Assembly (NCBI GenBank): GCA_964017195.1
Contig: OZ024895.1
Coordinates: 24,584,233-24,648,232, forward strand
Direction: 5' to 3'
Length of the DNA: 64,000 nucleotides
DNA from: Siderastrea radians
Lineage: Eukaryota; Cnidaria; Anthozoa; Scleractinia; Rhizangiidae
The notes beneath the pieces were generated by a model. It searched no databases, had not been told where the DNA came from, and saw only the letters and a list, made by a program, of their open reading frames with translations. The translations under genes and the position numbers were made by a program. Positions 46,745-60,973 of this stretch are shown one piece after another; position 1 is the stretch's first letter, and every line of letters starts with the position of its first letter.

Positions 46745-46980
46745 ACCGAATTTTAGCGGATTATTTTGTGAACAGTTTTCGCTGGATTAAAGGTTAGTTG
46801 AGCAATTTGAATTTTTCCTTGTATTTCTGGCCTATTCTTACTAAAGTTTTAATTTACGAGGCTGTGACTCTCCGAATTACAACAATGAAATTCTGATTCT
46901 GCGGCAATCGCACCTTCCATTGACTCTTGCATTTCTTTCCTTCGTTTGAAAATCAGTTTTGTTTTTTTGTTATTGTAAAA

Positions 46981-47167
46981 AACAAATTGACGTCAGTTTT
47001 TTATGCGTCTGTCCTCTTATTGATGATAAATTTCGTCATCACATTGTCAAAGTTTGTTGTAGATCCACTCGCCTGCGGCTCGTGGATCTACAACACTTTG
47101 ACAATGTGATGACGAAATTTATCATCAATAAGAGGACAGACGCATAAAAAACTGACGTCAATTTGTT
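46981..47167. repeat. 187-bp palindrome (foldback) at the right end of the U9 insertion
   Basis: The arms of about 87 bp begin AACAAATTGACGTCAG and mirror each other almost perfectly around a short spacer (TCGCCTGCGGCTC, about 47068-47080); the left arm has a 2-nt extra near the centre. As DNA or RNA it would form a long hairpin. Confidence 0.85.
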
Positions 47168-47713
47168 AATTTGAAGCGCTCTCGTCTGTTCATGAAGTGC
47201 GTGGCAAGAAAAGAAAGACAGGATGAAGGCTTTGTTAAGTCGTCCATCAATGCGAAAAGACACGAGATCGAGTTATAAAATATGAGGTTTTGAAACACCC
47301 CCCTCCCACAGTGCGAATGTGTTTTTGCGAAGTTTGGTATTTTTCTTCTGGTTTTCGAAGCGCGATCTTGCACAAAATGCCGCGTAATGACTAAAGAATG
47401 TTGTGTATACTTAAGCTATCGGCTCTCCAGGCTGTTAAAAACACTCTAATCGTCCCACTCGTTTGCCTCGTGGAGCAGTGTACTTAATTCTACAACTGAA
47501 ACCAGTTTCAAAAAACACAAAATGTAACGAGACCGGGAAATTATCGAGTCTTGAACGGGGCAAAGAAGCACAACATAGCCTTAGTTAAACACGTTCGTAA
47601 AGCCTAGTAGTAGCGGTTTGCTCCCTCTGCGGTCCGCTTATAGAAGTAAAAACTTTACAACGCAGACAATCGACATCTCGCAAAGCGAACGGAGTTGACA
47701 GAAGTTCAATAGA

Positions 47714-48268
47714 ATGTCTGACAACAGCGGAAAGAAAAAGGAAGGCGCTACAAAGCCTGTCGAACACCCCAAATATACCGAAATGATCAAGGCTGCCATT
47801 GTCGCTCTTAAGGAGAGAAATGGCTCGTCGCTTCACGCCATCGAAAAGTACATCAAGTCCAACTACAAAGTGGGAGATAGGGCACACCAATACATCAAGC
47901 AAGCTCTAAAACGGGGCGAGGTCAGTGGGAAATTCATTCACACGAAAGGCGTGGGAGCCTCGGGATCCTTCAAGGTCAACAAGGAGGAGGAGAAGAAAGC
48001 AGCGAAAAAGCCAGTCCCGGCAAAGAAGAAGCCCGCCGCTGCTAAGTCAGAAAAGAAGACCAAAACACCAGCGGCTAAAATATCCCCGGCAAAGAAAAAG
48101 CCCGCTGCTAAGCCTAAGCCTGCCAAGAAAGAGAAGAAATCCACCACAAAGCAGAGAGCTTCAGTCCCAAAGAACAGCACAGCCAAGAAGCCGTCAGCAA
48201 AGAAGTCGAAGGAGAACACAAAGGCGCCTACTAGAAAGCCGGCAGCCAAGAAAGTTAGCAAGAAGTGA
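47714..48268 (+). CDS. H1: Linker histone H1 (type B)
   Basis: The protein is the type B consensus. The U9 insertion ends 544 bp upstream, leaving the AC box (47513-47519) and TATA-like box (47639-47645) untouched. Stem-loop at 48291-48306. Confidence 0.98.
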   Translation: MSDNSGKKKEGATKPVEHPKYTEMIKAAIVALKERNGSSLHAIEKYIKSNYKVGDRAHQYIKQALKRGEVSGKFIHTKGVGASGSFKVNKEEEKKAAKKPVPAKKKPAAAKSEKKTKTPAAKISPAKKKPAAKPKPAKKEKKSTTKQRASVPKNSTAKKPSAKKSKENTKAPTRKPAAKKVSKK

Positions 48269-48290
48269 ACACGCACCACTTTAACAAAAC

Positions 48291-48306
48291 GGCTCCTTTA
48301 GGAGCC
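48291..48306 (+). terminator. H1 3' stem-loop
   Basis: Serves the H1 ending at 48268. Confidence 0.95.
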
Positions 48307-48843
48307 ACCAAATAAAGAAAAGCAATGATCAGCCTTCAATGATTTGACACAATAGCACACCCCTCCCACCCATAGCGAATCATATCGGAAACTAGAGCGG
48401 CTAATTTAATTGTCTGGATATCACAGACAGACCAGAGATACCCAATGCTTAGAGGGAAATAAAAAGAGTACGCGTAGTTTTACGGCCAGTGGAGGCAGGT
48501 CAATTTCTGTAATATCGCTGTTGCTCGCAAATCAGTGAACTTAATGCACCACAAGAAAAAAAACAAAACAAAACACACAAACAAACAATACAAAATTCAA
48601 ACCAAACCAAACAAACCACACACACACACACACACACACACACCGTGGCATCGTGTGTATGGGTAATGCACAGTTATATGTATATCGGGAATTATAATTA
48701 TTGCTTTTTTGTTCGTCGCGATTCAATGTTCGCGGAAAAGCTGGAGCAACTAAGATTTTTTTCGTTTGTGAGCGTCTGCCTACTTTATAGCGGGTAAGGG
48801 GTTTTGATAGTATTGTTGGACATTGCTTTATACGACATTTGGT

Positions 48844-48859
48844 GGCTCCTAAAAGAGCC
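48844..48859 (-). terminator. H2B 3' stem-loop
   Basis: U-G closing form; serves H2B 48889-49272. Confidence 0.95.
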
Positions 48860-48888
48860 GTTGGTTTGTTTCATCAAGAGCGACTAGC

Positions 48889-49272
48889 TCACTTGCTGCT
48901 GGTAAACTTCGTTACGGCCTTGGTACCCTCGCTGACGGCGTGCTTTGCCAATTCTCCGGGCAGAAGCAGCCTGATGGCGGTTTGGATCTCGCGGGAACTA
49001 ATGGTGGACTTCTTGTTGTAGTGGGCCAGGCGGGAAGATTCCGTGGCGATGCGCTCGAAGATGTCGTTCACAAAGGACTTCATGATGCCCATGGCTTTGC
49101 TGGAGATGCCCGTGTCAGGGTGCACCTGCTTCAAGACCTTGTAGATGTAGATCGCATAGCTCTCCTTTCTCCTAGTCCGCTTCTTGTTCTTGCCTGAACC
49201 ATCAGCCGTCCCGGACTTAGCCTTGCCCGCTCTCTTCTCACCCTTTTTCGCGGCCGGTACTTTCGGTGCCAT
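48889..49272 (-). CDS. H2B: Histone H2B (N65K, altered TATA-like box)
   Basis: The protein carries N65K as in U7. Its TATA-like box has lost one base (ATAAATAG in other copies, ATAATAG here, 49343-49349), which may lower expression. Stem-loop at 48844-48859. Confidence 0.96.
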   Translation of the reverse strand: MAPKVPAAKKGEKRAGKAKSGTADGSGKNKKRTRRKESYAIYIYKVLKQVHPDTGISSKAMGIMKSFVNDIFERIATESSRLAHYNKKSTISSREIQTAIRLLLPGELAKHAVSEGTKAVTKFTSSK

Positions 49273-49607
49273 GAATTCTCAGTTATGGATTATTCGCTTT
49301 GATTCTCGAAATCAGCTTCAATAACTCAGGCTAGCGCAATTTCTATTATGTCAACAAATTCAATAGGATTAATTAGTATGCGGATCACAAGTGCCGTGCT
49401 TTTTACCGATTGGTTATTAGTTAAAAAGTCCGATGCCGCTTTAAGAAAAAATCGAAAACAAAGGTAGTTTGCATATCTTTTGTGAAGCTACGGTCGCGTC
49501 TTGATTGGTGCGTTTTGATCCGCGAAAGACAGCACAAGCAAAATAAATTTAGGGTTCATAGATTTTAGCGAACACATTGATTTCTCGCGACTCGAGTTCT
49601 TGAAAAA
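49273..49607. promoter_or_regulatory. Bidirectional H2B/H2A promoter (type B, H2B TATA-like box shortened)
   Basis: One T is missing from the H2B TATA-like box (CTATTAT on plus, 49343-49349). The other boxes are intact. Confidence 0.7.
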
Positions 49608-49985
49608 ATGACCGGATGCGGAAAAGGTAAAGCTCAGGGCACCAAGTCAAAGTCTCGTTCATCCCGAGCAGGTCTTCAGTTTCCTGTCGGTCGTATCCAT
49701 CGTCTCCTTCGTAAGGGCAACTACGCCGAGCGTGTTGGCGCTGGTGCTCCAGTGTACTTGGCTGCGGTGCTGGAATATCTGAGTGCCGAAATTCTCGAGT
49801 TAGCCGGAAACGCTGCACGGGACAACAAGAAAACCAGAATTATTCCTCGACATCTTCAACTGGCTGTCCGAAATGACGAAGAGTTGAACAAACTGCTTGC
49901 CGGAGTCACCATCGCTCAGGGTGGTGTTCTCCCCAACATTCAAGCAGTGCTTTTACCCAAGAAAGCCGAGAAGAAACAACATTAA
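49608..49985 (+). CDS. H2A: Histone H2A (type B, R3C, T120A-equivalent)
   Basis: Arg3 is Cys (CGC to TGC, a C-to-T change at a CpG), and PKKAE replaces PKKTE. Canonical H2A normally has no Cys, so this copy gains one. Stem-loop at 50015-50030. Confidence 0.97.
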   Translation: MTGCGKGKAQGTKSKSRSSRAGLQFPVGRIHRLLRKGNYAERVGAGAPVYLAAVLEYLSAEILELAGNAARDNKKTRIIPRHLQLAVRNDEELNKLLAGVTIAQGGVLPNIQAVLLPKKAEKKQH

Positions 49986-50014
49986 GCTACAGGCTTACCA
50001 CAGAAAACAAAAAC

Positions 50015-50030
50015 GGCTCTTTTAGGAGCC
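50015..50030 (+). terminator. H2A 3' stem-loop
   Basis: U-G closing form; serves the H2A ending at 49985. Confidence 0.95.
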
Positions 50031-50327
50031 ACCAAATATCAAATAAAGTCATGGCCAATCAGCAAATAATTCATGTCTAGCAAAAGAAGTAATTTCAAAG
50101 GAGCACATTTATCGTTTTATAATTTCTAGTTTGCAACGAATAACACTCCCTATTTGCGTAAAGTGTGCGCTTTCTGAAAACTAATAAGCATAAAAAGCCA
50201 CTTAATTGCGCAGCGCTGCGACTGCAATGTTGATCGCGTGCATGGTAAACTTGAAACTGTGCATGTTTGGCAGGGCAATGAAACAATTTGATTAAAAAAA
50301 ATACTTAAGTAAAAGTTTGACACTTAC

Positions 50328-50435
50328 TGTGCTTGATATTGATCGCTGGGAATGAACTTCCGAAGACACGCGTAGACGCCAGCGGACATTTGATTTGGGT
50401 AATGCACGAGATAATCATCGGGCTGGAATAAATTC
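50328..50435 (-). other. Exon-like block, U9 copy (type B)
   Basis: Same as the U7 copy. Confidence 0.45.
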
Positions 50436-50890
50436 CTGCAAAAGAAGAAAATGTTGGCTTGATTCTTGAAAGAATAAACTGAGTCGATTATCCACCGATA
50501 AATTGAGCTGGTAAAAGTGACAGCAGTCATAAAGCCTAAAACCCTTTTAGCGCGGCTGAAATGTAGTTTTTATTCGCACTTCGCGTAAAGAAAGTTTTGT
50601 TCAGGCAAGCAGTTAAAAATAATCCAGTGCTTAGCTGAAAACCACCCTCACCAATTTTATGTTCTCTTGCCATAACGTAATGTATCGTTGTTGTTTGTTT
50701 ATTTTGAATGGTCGTCGTGTTTGTGTTTGTTTGTTTGTTTGTTTTTATTTCGCTGTAATCCCTGTGTTTGTTTATCTAAGGTGAGTGAATGTGGTGTGTA
50801 TTTCAAGGTTACCAAACTGTCTGTATGTCTGTGCGGGAAATCGGTTTGGAGATAAGCACTTTATTGGTCACAACTTTTGCGTGAGTTGTT

Positions 50891-50906
50891 GGCTCCTAAA
50901 AGAGCC
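50891..50906 (-). terminator. H4 3' stem-loop
   Basis: U-G closing form; serves H4 50940-51251. Confidence 0.95.
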
Positions 50907-50939
50907 GTTTGTTTTGTAGACTTGTAGCTACGGAACGCT

Positions 50940-51991
<1,052 letters not shown>

Positions 51992-52020
51992 GTCAATCAT
52001 CCGAGAGCACCACAACAAAC

Positions 52021-52036
52021 GGCTCCTTTAGGAGCC
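52021..52036 (+). terminator. H3 3' stem-loop
   Basis: Perfect-stem form; serves the H3 ending at 51991. Confidence 0.95.
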
Positions 52037-53184
52037 ACCACTCGAATAAAAAGTCAATGGCCAATTACTTGTGACTTATGTGTCTCTTAACTGAAGTTTG
52101 GTTTCGAGCAACTCAGATAAGCTCGGTCTGATCTATGAAAGAGAGTGAAAACAGCGCAAATAACAAGAAGAAATGGTAATTTAGCTGGAAATCGAGCGCG
52201 CTTTGTGCTGTCATGTCTGTGCGCGCTCAGCTTTTAGGACAAAACAACGCTCGTTTTTTTTTTCTTTAATTATCACAAGCAATAATATTACCACTCATTT
52301 AAACAAGGGCAGTGTCATATCATAAACCTAACAATAAAATCCTAGGCGCTGCAGCACTCTCAAAATAACTCAGCTGCCTTCGAAAGAACATGTAATTAAA
52401 CGCGCGTTCTAACGAATTAGACATAATTGATGACGACATCGTTAGCACTTTGTTACGTCTGTGAGCGCGTGCGATCTGTTTGAAAACTTTGATTTCTCAA
52501 AACGCATGGTTTTTTACGGGACATTTCTCTACAAATGTAAGTAGCGATACGTTGTTATACAAGCACGACATAGAAAATGCTTTCAAGTTGCCTTGTTCTC
52601 TATACAGCATGAAAAAAATCGGCGAAAATACTATTTTGAAGCGCTCTCGTCTGTTCATGAAGTGCGTGGCAAGAAAAGAAAGACAGGATGAAGGCTTTGT
52701 TAAGTCGTCCATCAATGCGAAAAGACACGAGATCGAGTTATAAAATATGAGGTTTTGAAACACCCCCCCCCCCCTCCCACAGTGCGAATGTGTTTTTGCG
52801 AAGTTTGGTATTTTTCTTCTGGTTTTCGAAGCGCGATCTTGCACAAAATGCCGCGTAATGACTAAAGAATGTTGTGTATACTTAAGCTATCGGCTCTCCA
52901 GGCTGTTAAAAACACTCTAATCGTCCCACTCGTTTGCCTCGTGGAGCAGTGTACTTAATTCTACAACTGAAACCAGTTTCAAAAAACACAAAATGTAACG
53001 AGACCGGGAAATTATCGAGTCTTGAACGGGGCAAAGAAGCACAACATAGCCTTAGTTAAACACGTTCGTAAAGCCTAGTAGTAGCGGTTTGCTCCCTCTG
53101 CGGTCCGCTTATAGAAGTAAAAACTTTACAACGCAGACAATCGACATCTCGCAAAGCGAACGGAGTTGACAGAAGTTCAATAGA

Positions 53185-53739
53185 ATGTCTGACAACAGCG
53201 GAAAGAAAAAGGAAGGCGCTACAAAGCCTGTCGAACACCCCAAATATACCGAAATGATCAAGGCTGCCATTGTCGCTCTTAAGGAGAGAAATGGCTCGTC
53301 GCTTCACGCCATCGAAAAGTACATCAAGTCCAACTACAAAGTGGGAGATAGGGCACACCAATACATCAAGCAAGCTCTAAAACGGGGCGAGGTCAGTGGG
53401 AAATTCATTCACACGAAAGGCGTGGGAGCCTCGGGATCCTTCAAGGTCAACAAGGAGGAGGAGAAGAAAGCAGCGAAAAAGCCAGTCCCGGCAAAGAAGA
53501 AGCCCGCCGCTGCTAAGTCAGAAAAGAAGACCAAAACACCAGCGGCTAAAATATCCCCGGCAAAGAAAAAGCCCGCTGCTAAGCCTAAGCCTGCCAAGAA
53601 AGAGAAGAAATCCACCACAAAGCAGAGAGCTTCAGTCCCAAAGAACAGCACAGCCAAGAAGCCGTCAGCAAAGAAGTCGAAGGAGAACACAAAGGCGCCT
53701 ACTAGAAAGCCGGCAGCCAAGAAAGTTAGCAAGAAGTGA
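53185..53739 (+). CDS. H1: Linker histone H1 (type B)
   Basis: The protein is the type B consensus, with a stem-loop at 53762-53777 followed by AATAAAG. It converges on H2B at 54358-54741. Confidence 0.98.
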   Translation: MSDNSGKKKEGATKPVEHPKYTEMIKAAIVALKERNGSSLHAIEKYIKSNYKVGDRAHQYIKQALKRGEVSGKFIHTKGVGASGSFKVNKEEEKKAAKKPVPAKKKPAAAKSEKKTKTPAAKISPAKKKPAAKPKPAKKEKKSTTKQRASVPKNSTAKKPSAKKSKENTKAPTRKPAAKKVSKK

Positions 53740-53761
53740 ACACGCACCACTTTAACAAAAC

Positions 53762-53777
53762 GGCTCCTTTAGGAGCC
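53762..53777 (+). terminator. H1 3' stem-loop
   Basis: Serves the H1 ending at 53739. Confidence 0.95.
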
Positions 53778-54312
53778 ACCAAATAAAGAAAAGCAATGAT
53801 CAGCCTTCAATGATTTGACACAATAGCACACCCCTCCCACCCATAGCGAATCATATCGGAAACTAGAGCGGCTAATTTAATTGTCTGGATATCACAGACA
53901 GACCAGAGATACCCAATGCTTAGAGGGAAATAAAAAGAGTACGCGTAGTTTTACGGCCAGTGGAGGCAGGTCAATTTCTGTAATATCGCTGTTGCTCGCA
54001 AATCAGTGAACTTAATGCACCACAAGAAAAAAAACAAAACAAAACACACAAACAAACAATACAAAATTCAAACCAAACCAAACAAACCACACACACACAC
54101 ACACACACACACCGTGGCATCGTGTGTATGGGTAATGCACAGTTATATGTATATCGGGAATTATAATTATTGCTTTTTTGTTCGTCGCGATTCAATGTTC
54201 GCGGAAAAGCTGGAGCAACTAAGATTTTTTTCGTTTGTGAGCGTCTGCCTACTTTATAGCGGGTAAGGGGTTTTGATAGTATTGTTGGACATTGCTTTAT
54301 ACGACATTTGGT

Positions 54313-54328
54313 GGCTCCTAAAAGAGCC
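54313..54328 (-). terminator. H2B 3' stem-loop
   Basis: U-G closing form; serves H2B 54358-54741. Confidence 0.95.
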
Positions 54329-54357
54329 GTTGGTTTGTTTCATCAAGAGCGACTAGC

Positions 54358-54741
54358 TCACTTGCTGCTGGTAAACTTCGTTACGGCCTTGGTACCCTCG
54401 CTGACGGCGTGCTTTGCCAATTCTCCGGGCAGAAGCAGCCTGATGGCGGTTTGGATCTCGCGGGAACTAATGGTGGACTTCTTGTTGTAGTGGGCCAGGC
54501 GGGAAGATTCCGTGGCGATGCGCTCGAAGATGTCGTTCACAAAGGAGTTCATGATGCCCATGGCTTTGCTGGAGATGCCCGTGTCAGGGTGCACCTGCTT
54601 CAAGACCTTGTAGATGTAGATCGCATAGCTCTCCTTTCTCCTAGTCCGCTTCTTGTTCTTGCCTGAACCATCAGCCGTCCCGGACTTAGCCTTGCCCGCT
54701 CTCTTCTCACCCTTTTTCGCGGCCGGTACTTTCGGTGCCAT
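54358..54741 (-). CDS. H2B: Histone H2B (type B)
   Basis: The protein is the consensus. Stem-loop at 54313-54328. It is paired with the only type B H2A that retains Arg3. Confidence 0.98.
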   Translation of the reverse strand: MAPKVPAAKKGEKRAGKAKSGTADGSGKNKKRTRRKESYAIYIYKVLKQVHPDTGISSKAMGIMNSFVNDIFERIATESSRLAHYNKKSTISSREIQTAIRLLLPGELAKHAVSEGTKAVTKFTSSK

Positions 54742-55455
<714 letters not shown>

Positions 55456-55484
55456 GCTACAGGCTTACCACAGAAAACAAAAAC

Positions 55485-55500
55485 GGCTCTTTTAGGAGCC
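55485..55500 (+). terminator. H2A 3' stem-loop
   Basis: U-G closing form; serves the H2A ending at 55455. Confidence 0.95.
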
Positions 55501-55797
55501 ACCAAATATCAAATAAAGTCATGGCCAATCAGCAAATAATTCATGTCTAGCAAAAGAAGTAATTTCAAAGGAGCACATTTATCGTTTTATAATTTCTAGT
55601 TTGCAACGAATAACACTCCCTATTTGCGTAAAGTGTGCGCTTTCTGAAAACTAATAAGCATAAAAAGCCACTTAATTGCGCAGCGCTGCGACTGCAATGT
55701 TGATCGCGTGCATGGTAAACTTGAAACTGTGCATGTTTGGCAGGGCAATGAAACAATTTGATTAAAAAAAATACTTAAGTAAAAGTTTGACACTTAC

Positions 55798-55905
55798 TGT
55801 GCTTGATATTGATCGCTGGGAATGAACTTCCGAAGACACGCGTAGACGCCAGCGGACATTTGATTTGGGTAATGCACGAGATAATCATCGGGCTGGAATA
55901 AATTC
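55798..55905 (-). other. Exon-like block, U10 copy (type B)
   Basis: Same as the U7 copy. Confidence 0.45.
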
Positions 55906-56360
55906 CTGCAAAAGAAGAAAATGTTGGCTTGATTCTTGAAAGAATAAACTGAGTCGATTATCCACCGATAAATTGAGCTGGTAAAAGTGACAGCAGTCAT
56001 AAAGCCTAAAACCCTTTTAGCGCGGCTGAAATGTAGTTTTTATTCGCACTTCGCGTAAAGAAAGTTTTGTTCAGGCAAGCAGTTAAAAATAATCCAGTGC
56101 TTAGCTGAAAACCACCCTCACCAATTTTATGTTCTCTTGCCATAACGTAATGTATCGTTGTTGTTTGTTTATTTTGAATGGTCGTCGTGTTTGTGTTTGT
56201 TTGTTTGTTTGTTTTTATTTCGCTGTAATCCCTGTGTTTGTTTATCTAAGGTGAGTGAATGTGGTGTGTATTTCAAGGTTACCAAACTGTCTGTATGTCT
56301 GTGCGGGAAATCGGTTTGGAGATAAGCACTTTATTGGTCACAACTTTTGCGTGAGTTGTT

Positions 56361-56376
56361 GGCTCCTAAAAGAGCC
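56361..56376 (-). terminator. H4 3' stem-loop
   Basis: U-G closing form; serves H4 56410-56721. Confidence 0.95.
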
Positions 56377-56409
56377 GTTTGTTTTGTAGACTTGTAGCTA
56401 CGGAACGCT

Positions 56410-57461
<1,052 letters not shown>

Positions 57462-57490
57462 GTCAATCATCCGAGAGCACCACAACAAAC

Positions 57491-57506
57491 GGCTCCTTTA
57501 GGAGCC
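57491..57506 (+). terminator. H3 3' stem-loop
   Basis: Perfect-stem form; serves the H3 ending at 57461. Confidence 0.95.
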
Positions 57507-58656
57507 ACCACTCGAATAAAAAGTCAATGGCCAATTACTTGTGACTTATGTGTCTCTTAACTGAAGTTTGGTTTCGAGCAACTCAGATAAGCTCGGTCTG
57601 ATCTATGAAAGAGAGTGAAAACAGCGCAAATAACAAGAAGAAATGGTAATTTAGCTGGAAATCGAGCGCGCTTTGTGCTGTCATGTCTGTGCGCGCTCAG
57701 CTTTTAGGACAAAACAACGCTCGTTTTTTTTTTCTTTAATTATCACAAGCAATAATATTACCACTCATTTAAACAAGGGCAGTGTCATATCATAAACCTA
57801 ACAATAAAATCCTAGGCGCTGCAGCACTCTCAAAATAACTCAGCTGCCTTCGAAAGAACATGTAATTAAACGCGCGTTCTAACGAATTAGACATAATTGA
57901 TGACGACATCGTTAGCACTTTGTTACGTCTGTGAGCGCGTGCGATCTGTTTGAAAACTTTGATTTCTCAAAACGCATGGTTTTTTACGGGACATTTCTCT
58001 ACAAATGTAAGTAGCGATACGTTGTTATACAAGCACGACATAGAAAATGCTTTCAAGTTGCCTTGTTCTCTATACAGCATGAAAAAAATCGGCGAAAATA
58101 CTATTTTGAAGCGCTCTCGTCTGTTCATGAAGTGCGTGGCAAGAAAAGAAAGACAGGATGAAGGCTTTGTTAAGTCGTCCATCAATGCGAAAAGACACGA
58201 GATCGAGTTATAAAATATGAGGTTTTGAAACACCCCCCCCCCCCCCTCCCACAGTGCGAATGTGTTTTTGCGAAGTTTGGTATTTTTCTTCTGGTTTTCG
58301 AAGCGCGATCTTGCACAAAATGCCGCGTAATGACTAAAGAATGTTGTGTATACTTAAGCTATCGGCTCTCCAGGCTGTTAAAAACACTCTAATCGTCCCA
58401 CTCGTTTGCCTCGTGGAGCAGTGTACTTAATTCTACAACTGAAACCAGTTTCAAAAAACACAAAATGTAACGAGACCGGGAAATTATCGAGTCTTGAACG
58501 GGGCAAAGAAGCACAACATAGCCTTAGTTAAACACGTTCGTAAAGCCTAGTAGTAGCGGTTTGCTCCCTCTGCGGTCCGCTTATAGAAGTAAAAACTTTA
58601 CAACGCAGACAATCGACATCTCGCAAAGCGAACGGAGTTGACAGAAGTTCAATAGA

Positions 58657-59211
58657 ATGTCTGACAACAGCGGAAAGAAAAAGGAAGGCGCTACAAAGCC
58701 TGTCGAACACCCCAAATATACCGAAATGATCAAGGCTGCCATTGTCGCTCTTAAGGAGAGAAATGGCTCGTCGCTTCACGCCATCGAAAAGTACATCAAG
58801 TCCAACTACAAAGTGGGAGATAGGGCACACCAATACATCAAGCAAGCTCTAAAACGGGGCGAGGTCAGTGGGAAATTCATTCACACGAAAGGCGTGGGAG
58901 CCTCGGGATCCTTCAAGGTCAACAAGGAGGAGGAGAAGAAAGCAGCGAAAAAGCCAGTCCCGGCAAAGAAGAAGCCCGCCGCTGCTAAGTCAGAAAAGAA
59001 GACCAAAACACCAGCGGCTAAAATATCCCCGGCAAAGAAAAAGCCCGCTGCTAAGCCTAAGCCTGCCAAGAAAGAGAAGAAATCCACCACAAAGCAGAGA
59101 GCTTCAGTCCCAAAGAACAGCACAGCCAAGAAGCCGTCAGCAAAGAAGTCGAAGGAGAACACAAAGGCGCCTACTAGAAAGCCGGCAGCCAAGAAAGTTA
59201 GCAAGAAGTGA
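58657..59211 (+). CDS. H1: Linker histone H1 (type B)
   Basis: The protein is the type B consensus, with a stem-loop at 59234-59249 and AATAAAG. The longest C run of the array (14) lies about 410 bp upstream. Confidence 0.98.
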   Translation: MSDNSGKKKEGATKPVEHPKYTEMIKAAIVALKERNGSSLHAIEKYIKSNYKVGDRAHQYIKQALKRGEVSGKFIHTKGVGASGSFKVNKEEEKKAAKKPVPAKKKPAAAKSEKKTKTPAAKISPAKKKPAAKPKPAKKEKKSTTKQRASVPKNSTAKKPSAKKSKENTKAPTRKPAAKKVSKK

Positions 59212-59233
59212 ACACGCACCACTTTAACAAAAC

Positions 59234-59249
59234 GGCTCCTTTAGGAGCC
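59234..59249 (+). terminator. H1 3' stem-loop
   Basis: Serves the H1 ending at 59211. Confidence 0.95.
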
Positions 59250-59785
59250 ACCAAATAAAGAAAAGCAATGATCAGCCTTCAATGATTTGACACAATAGCA
59301 CACCCCTCCCACCCATAGCGAATCATATCGGAAACTAGAGCGGCTAATTTAATTGTCTGGATATCACAGACAGACCAGAGATACCCAATGCTTAGAGGGA
59401 AATAAAAAGAGTACGCGTAGTTTTACGGCCAGTGGAGGCAGGTCAATTTCTGTAATATCGCTGTTGCTCGCAAATCAGTGAACTTAATGCACCACAAGAA
59501 AAAAAAACAAAACAAAACACACAAACAAACAATACAAAATTCAACCCAAACCAAACAAACCACACACACACACACACACACACACCGTGGCATCGTGTGT
59601 ATGGGTAATGCACAGTTATATGTATATCGGGAATTATAATTATTGCTTTTTTGTTCGTCGCGATTCAATGTTCGCGGAAAAGCTGGAGCAACTAAGATTT
59701 TTTTCGTTTGTGAGCGTCTGCCTACTTTATAGCGGGTAAGGGGTTTTGATAGTATTGTTGGACATTGCTTTATACGACATTTGGT

Positions 59786-59801
59786 GGCTCCTAAAAGAGC
59801 C
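59786..59801 (-). terminator. H2B 3' stem-loop
   Basis: U-G closing form; serves H2B 59831-60214. Confidence 0.95.
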
Positions 59802-59830
59802 GTTGGTTTGTTTCATCAAGAGCGACTAGC

Positions 59831-60214
59831 TCACTTGCTGCTGGTAAACTTCGTTACGGCCTTGGTACCCTCGCTGACGGCGTGCTTTGCCAATTCTCCG
59901 GGCAGAAGCAGCCTGATGGCGGTTTGGATCTCGCGGGAACTAATGGTGGACTTCTTGTTGTAGTGGGCCAGGCGGGAAGATTCCGTGGCGATGCGCTCGA
60001 AGATGTCGTTCACAAAGGAGTTCATGATGCCCATGGCTTTGCTGGAGATGCCCGTGTCAGGGTGCACCTGCTTCAAGACCTTGTAGATGTAGATCGCATA
60101 GCTCTCCTTTCTCCTAGTCCGCTTCTTGTTCTTGCCTGAACCATCAGCCGTCCCGGACTTAGCCTTGCCCGCTCTCTTCTCACCCTTTTTCGCGGCCGGT
60201 ACTTTCGGTGCCAT
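59831..60214 (-). CDS. H2B: Histone H2B (type B)
   Basis: The protein is the consensus. Stem-loop at 59786-59801. It is the last H2B of the window, since U12 has none. Confidence 0.98.
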   Translation of the reverse strand: MAPKVPAAKKGEKRAGKAKSGTADGSGKNKKRTRRKESYAIYIYKVLKQVHPDTGISSKAMGIMNSFVNDIFERIATESSRLAHYNKKSTISSREIQTAIRLLLPGELAKHAVSEGTKAVTKFTSSK

Positions 60215-60550
60215 GAATTCTCAGTTATGGATTATTCGCTTTGATTCTCGAAATCAGCTTCAATAACTCAGGCTAGCGCAATTTCTATTTATGTCAACAA
60301 ATTCAATAGGATTAATTAGTATGCGGATCACAAGTGCCGTGCTTTTTACCGATTGGTTATTAGTTAAAAAGTCCGATGCCGCTTTAAGAAAAAATCGAAA
60401 ACAAAGGTAGTTTGCATATCTTTTGTGAAGCTACGGTCGCGTCTTGATTGGTGCGTTTTGATCCGCGAAAGACAGCACAAGCAAAATAAATTTAGGGTTC
60501 ATAGATTTTAGCGAACACATTGATTTCTCGCGACTCGAGTTCTTGAAAAA
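60215..60550. promoter_or_regulatory. Bidirectional H2B/H2A promoter (type B)
   Basis: All boxes are present. Confidence 0.72.
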
Positions 60551-60928
60551 ATGACCGGATGCGGAAAAGGTAAAGCTCAGGGCACCAAGTCAAAGTCTCG
60601 TTCATCCCGAGCAGGTCTTCAGTTTCCTGTCGGTCGTATCCATCGTCTCCTTCGTAAGGGCAACTACGCCGAGCGTGTTGGCGCTGGTGCTCCAGTGTAC
60701 TTGGCTGCGGTGCTGGAATATCTGAGTGCCGAAATTCTCGAGTTAGCCGGAAACGCTGCACGGGACAACAAGAAAACCAGAATTATTCCTCGACATCTTC
60801 AACTGGCTGTCCGAAATGACGAAGAGTTGAACAAACTGCTTGCCGGAGTCACCATCGCTCAGGGTGGTGTTCTCCCCAACATTCAAGCAGTGCTTTTACC
60901 CAAGAAAGCCGAGAAGAAACAACATTAA
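60551..60928 (+). CDS. H2A: Histone H2A (type B, R3C, T120A-equivalent)
   Basis: The protein is identical to 49608-49985. Stem-loop at 60958-60973. The promoter shared with H2B is intact. Confidence 0.97.
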   Translation: MTGCGKGKAQGTKSKSRSSRAGLQFPVGRIHRLLRKGNYAERVGAGAPVYLAAVLEYLSAEILELAGNAARDNKKTRIIPRHLQLAVRNDEELNKLLAGVTIAQGGVLPNIQAVLLPKKAEKKQH

Positions 60929-60957
60929 GCTACAGGCTTACCACAGAAAACAAAAAC

Positions 60958-60973
60958 GGCTCTTTTAGGAGCC
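60958..60973 (+). terminator. H2A 3' stem-loop
   Basis: U-G closing form; serves the H2A ending at 60928. Confidence 0.95.

Larger units (their letters stand above)
46138..47169. mobile_element. Composite insertion in the U9 H3-H1 spacer
   Basis: About 1032 bp interrupts the spacer between TTTT and TTTGAAG, consistent with a TTT duplication, and is absent from all other units. It contains a small TIR element (46192-46483), an unrecognised stretch with a 47-codon ORF (46601-46744), and a 187-bp palindrome at the right end (46981-47167). I could not assign the whole to a family; the left end shows no matching inverted repeat. Confidence 0.75.

Noticed and set aside
46138..47169. Helitron, because of the 3' hairpin
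   Set aside because: There is no TC start or CTRR end, and the hairpin is far longer than a Helitron's.
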